This document shows, piece after piece, positions 42,432-44,230 of a DNA stretch of 44,230 nucleotides (positions are counted from its first letter, which is position 1; the number at the start of each line of letters is the position of its first letter). Origin of the DNA: JBEOJY01 sp040275305. GTDB lineage: Bacteria; Pseudomonadota; Alphaproteobacteria; UBA9219. The DNA is taken from assembly GCA_040275305.1 (NCBI GenBank), contig JBEOJY010000048.1:1-44230 (forward strand). Direction: 5' to 3'. Both the position numbers and the translations under genes were made by a program. A model generated the notes under the pieces. That model was not told the origin of the DNA, made no database searches, and saw nothing but the letters and a program-made list of their open reading frames with translations.

Positions 42432-43445
42432 ATGACCTTAACCCGCTTCGCCCCTTCTCCTACCGGCTATCTTCATCTGGGGCATGCGTACTCCGCGCTG
42501 TTCGCCTTCGAAACCGCGAAGCGAAAGGATGGCAAATTTCTTCTACGCATAGAAGACATTGATCCCACGCGCTGCAAACCAGAATTCACCGAAGCGATCT
42601 TCGAGGATCTACGTTGGCTGGGCCTGAGCTGGGAAGAACCCGTCCGCAAACAATCCGAACACATGGCCGATTATGCGCAAGCGCTCGCCAAACTACATAG
42701 CCTCGGCGTACTCTATCCCTGCGCCTGCACCCGCGCCGACATCGCGCGAGAAGTCAAAGAAAGCGCCCACGCCCCCCACCTCCCGCCCCATGGCCCCGAC
42801 GGTCCGATCTATCCCGGCACATGCAGAAAAAAAGTTTCCGCTCTTGAAAAATCAGAATTGAGCATTTGGCAAGCGCAGCGTAAAGCCCCTCGCCCTCCAC
42901 AGGAGGGAGAGGGGTTTGGGGTGAGGGTGGAATCTGGATTCAAGAGACAAACTCGCCCCCTCACCCCAACCCTCTCCCCCTCACGGGGGCAAGGGAGTCA
43001 CGCCACGCTTACGGAACCAGCCAACGCCATCTCCGCCAACTGGAGGCTCGACATAGCCAAAGCCCTGCAGCTCACCGGTCCCCTCTTCTGGCACGACCGC
43101 GACAAAGGCCGTATCGAAGCGCATCCTGAAGATTTCGGCGATGTCGTTCTGGCTCGCAAGGACGTGCCGACCAGCTATCACCTCAGCGTCACCGTGGACG
43201 ACCACTTGCAAGGAATTACGCTCGTAACGCGCGGCGAAGACCTCTTCCGCGCCACCGATATCCATCGCCTGCTGCAAGCGCTGCTCGGCTACGAAACGCC
43301 GGACTACCGCCACCACCCGCTTCTGAAAGACGCCTCCGGCAAACGTTTCGCCAAACGCGACAAAGCCCTCGCCCTGCGCGACCTCCGCGCCAATGGCGCT
43401 ACGCCGGAGCAAATGCGTCAGTCTGTCTTATCGCCTCCGCCATAG
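42432..43445 (+). CDS. gluQ: Glutamyl-Q tRNA(Asp) synthetase with an in-frame repeat insertion
   Basis: GluQRS adds glutamate to the queuosine of tRNA-Asp. The HIGH-type motif is APSPTGYLHLGHA (7-19). The zinc site is CACTRADI with YPGTCR. RKDVPTSYHLSVTVDDHLQG and GKRFAKRDKALALRDLR (KMSKS-like) complete the set. It has 337 residues against about 290-300 normally. The extra part, about 155-197 (APRPPQEGEGF...PLTPTLSPSRG), is encoded by repeat D and is low-complexity. Everything before and after is intact and in one frame. It overlaps trmL at the 3' end by 47 bp. The queuosine link fits the queA-tgt operon at 15.6-17.9 kb. Confidence 0.93.
   Translation: MTLTRFAPSPTGYLHLGHAYSALFAFETAKRKDGKFLLRIEDIDPTRCKPEFTEAIFEDLRWLGLSWEEPVRKQSEHMADYAQALAKLHSLGVLYPCACTRADIAREVKESAHAPHLPPHGPDGPIYPGTCRKKVSALEKSELSIWQAQRKAPRPPQEGEGFGVRVESGFKRQTRPLTPTLSPSRGQGSHATLTEPANAISANWRLDIAKALQLTGPLFWHDRDKGRIEAHPEDFGDVVLARKDVPTSYHLSVTVDDHLQGITLVTRGEDLFRATDIHRLLQALLGYETPDYRHHPLLKDASGKRFAKRDKALALRDLRANGATPEQMRQSVLSPPP
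42884..42998. repeat. Family D palindromic repeat inside gluQ
   Basis: GGGAGAGGGGTTTGGGGTGA (from 42905) pairs with TCACCCCAACCCTCTCCCC in 42961-42979. Small hairpins (CCCTCC-ACAG-GGAGGG and CCCCCTCACGGGGG) lie on the outer sides. This is the CCCTCACCCCAACCCTCTCC type of dispersed repeat known from many proteobacteria. A half-copy-like hairpin lies at about 42333-42355. Confidence 0.88.
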
Positions 43446-43857
43446 CCATAGCCGCCGCCATACCAATATTAAGCGAACGAGCATCCCCCTGCATGGGAAT
43501 CTTGATCCGCGCATCGGCGCGACAATGCGCATCGTCAGGAACCCCTGCGCTCTCGCGTCCCATCAACAAAATATCATCAGTCCTGAATGCAAAGTCATAC
43601 AGCGATTCTTCCGCCTTGGTCGTCAGCAACACGATCCGCGCCGCGCCAACCTGCTTGAGAAACGCCTCCCACGAGCCATGCCGGACAAGCTCAACCTGTC
43701 CGATATAGTCCATCCCCGCCCGCTTGAGCTTGCGGTCGTCGAACACAAATCCGCACGGCTCAATGATCTCCATCCTCGCGCCCAAACAGGCGCATAGCCG
43801 CATCATCGCCCCGACATTAGGCGCCATATCCGGTTGGTAAAGGGCAAGACGAAACAT
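43399..43857 (-). CDS. trmL: tRNA (cytidine-34-2'-O)-methyltransferase
   Basis: This 152-residue SPOUT methyltransferase modifies the wobble nucleotide of tRNA-Leu isoacceptors. ATG 43857 starts FRLALYQPDMAPNVGAMMRL. The SAM knot is LLMGRESAGVPDDAH...IKIPMQGDARSLNIGMAAA. It converges on gluQ and shares 47 bp with it. Confidence 0.95.
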   Translation of the reverse strand: MFRLALYQPDMAPNVGAMMRLCACLGARMEIIEPCGFVFDDRKLKRAGMDYIGQVELVRHGSWEAFLKQVGAARIVLLTTKAEESLYDFAFRTDDILLMGRESAGVPDDAHCRADARIKIPMQGDARSLNIGMAAAMAMAEAIRQTDAFAPA

Positions 43858-43900
43858 GGGCCTGTTTACCGCGCATAAATCTGCAAGAAAAGCCAAAATA

Positions 43901-44118
43901 GTCATTCCCAAGCCCGTTCTTGAAGGTTGCAAAGAACGTCCTTGCGGAAGGGGCAGTCATTGCGAGGAGTTTCCCGCCGAAGGCGGGAGACGACGCGGCA
44001 ATCCAGAGCCACAATGGGCGGCTCTTGCGATTCTGGATTGCCACGTCGCTTCGCTCCTCGCAATGACGCCCCTTCCTGAATGTTTGTCTGCTCATGTCCA
44101 GAAGTCGGCTTGGGTGTA
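43901..44118. repeat. Family A palindromic repeat, copy A6
   Basis: The outer ends are CATTCCCAAGCC (from 43903) and GGCTTGGGTG (from 44107). The core has GCAGTCATTGCGAGGAG (about 43954) and CTCCTCGCAATGACGCC (about 44056-44072), with CGGCAATCCAGAG and TCTGGATTGCC arms. It lies in the gap between trmL and the last gene. Confidence 0.85.
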
Positions 44119-44178
44119 TAACCAAAAACCAATGCAAACTTGATTTATATACCCTCTTACTGCTAACAAAGGCCCCCC

Positions 44179-44230
44179 ATGGCAAGCAGCACCTCATCAT
44201 CGAAGCGCCGCGGCTCGGACAACGAGTTGC
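44179..44230 (+). CDS. Start of a truncated gene, possibly petA
   Basis: ATG 44179 follows AAAGG by six bases and reads MASSTSSSKRRGSDNEL to the window edge. In many Alphaproteobacteria the gene divergent from trmL is petA, the Rieske subunit of cytochrome bc1, whose N-terminus is a short hydrophilic tail before a twin-arginine segment. The sequence seen fits but does not prove this. Confidence 0.4.
   Translation, partial: MASSTSSSKRRGSDNEL

Overview
The window looks like chromosomal DNA of a free-living or facultatively host-associated alphaproteobacterium with moderate G+C. The evidence is a SciP-type regulator (the alphaproteobacterial CtrA cell-cycle circuit), a LdtR/PetP-like MarR regulator, a DUF6898-like small protein, a single-cysteine bL36, an HpnL-like hopanoid-associated membrane protein, and many SDHR-like alphaproteobacterial housekeeping proteins. 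I cannot fix order or genus from sequence alone. No phage, plasmid, CRISPR or secretion-system locus is visible.

Layout. 1-3.5 kb: HpnL-like membrane protein (minus) and a solitary YejA-like peptide-binding protein. 3.5-10.8 kb: TCA cycle genes sucC-sucD and sucA-sucB on the minus strand, split by one plus-strand membrane-protein gene. 11-13.1 kb: rplS and trmD, separated by a small GIY-YIG nuclease gene and a palindromic repeat; rimM and rpsP are absent. 13.2-14.6 kb: plsC and dut converge on a miniature element with a perfect 28-bp inverted repeat. 14.9-18.0 kb: queA-tgt-SH3 protein, a coupled queuosine operon. 18-20.4 kb: glycine-zipper protein, tRNA-Leu(GAG), HU-family protein, a small orphan gene, rpsO. 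20.4-22.9 kb: nadB-nadC (NAD synthesis). 23.3-25.3 kb: sciP, ubiA and a MarR regulator. 25.9-27.2 kb: rpmJ, an enoyl-CoA hydratase-like gene, a DUF6898-like gene. 27.3-33.3 kb: a thioester-less alpha-2-macroglobulin gene, ybeY and corC in one direction. 33.4-37 kb: hemC, two orphan genes, a PhoH-family ATPase and another orphan. 37-44.2 kb: an AT-rich gap, efp, an orphan, suhB, lepA, an orphan, gluQ, trmL and the first codons of a gene that may be petA.

The most striking content is repeats rather than any one gene. At least four families of palindromic or MITE-like repeats occur. Family A (GTCATTGCGAGG core, outer GTAACTGCCAAGCC-like ends) has at least six copies. Family B (TTTAACAGTCTGCTGAA ends) has two copies, one carrying a nested family A copy. 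Family C (GCGTCATGCC...GGCATGACGC-like palindromes) has three clear copies. Family D (CCCTCACCCCAACCCTCTCC type) has one. A fifth, single element has perfect 28-bp inverted ends. Two repeats sit inside protein genes without breaking the frame: a C copy in the N-terminus of the SH3 protein, apparently with an 8-bp in-phase target duplication, and a D copy in gluQ. Others end exactly at stop codons (yejA-like, MarR, plsC, dut). This resembles the behaviour known for Rickettsia palindromic elements and is the best candidate here for something undescribed.
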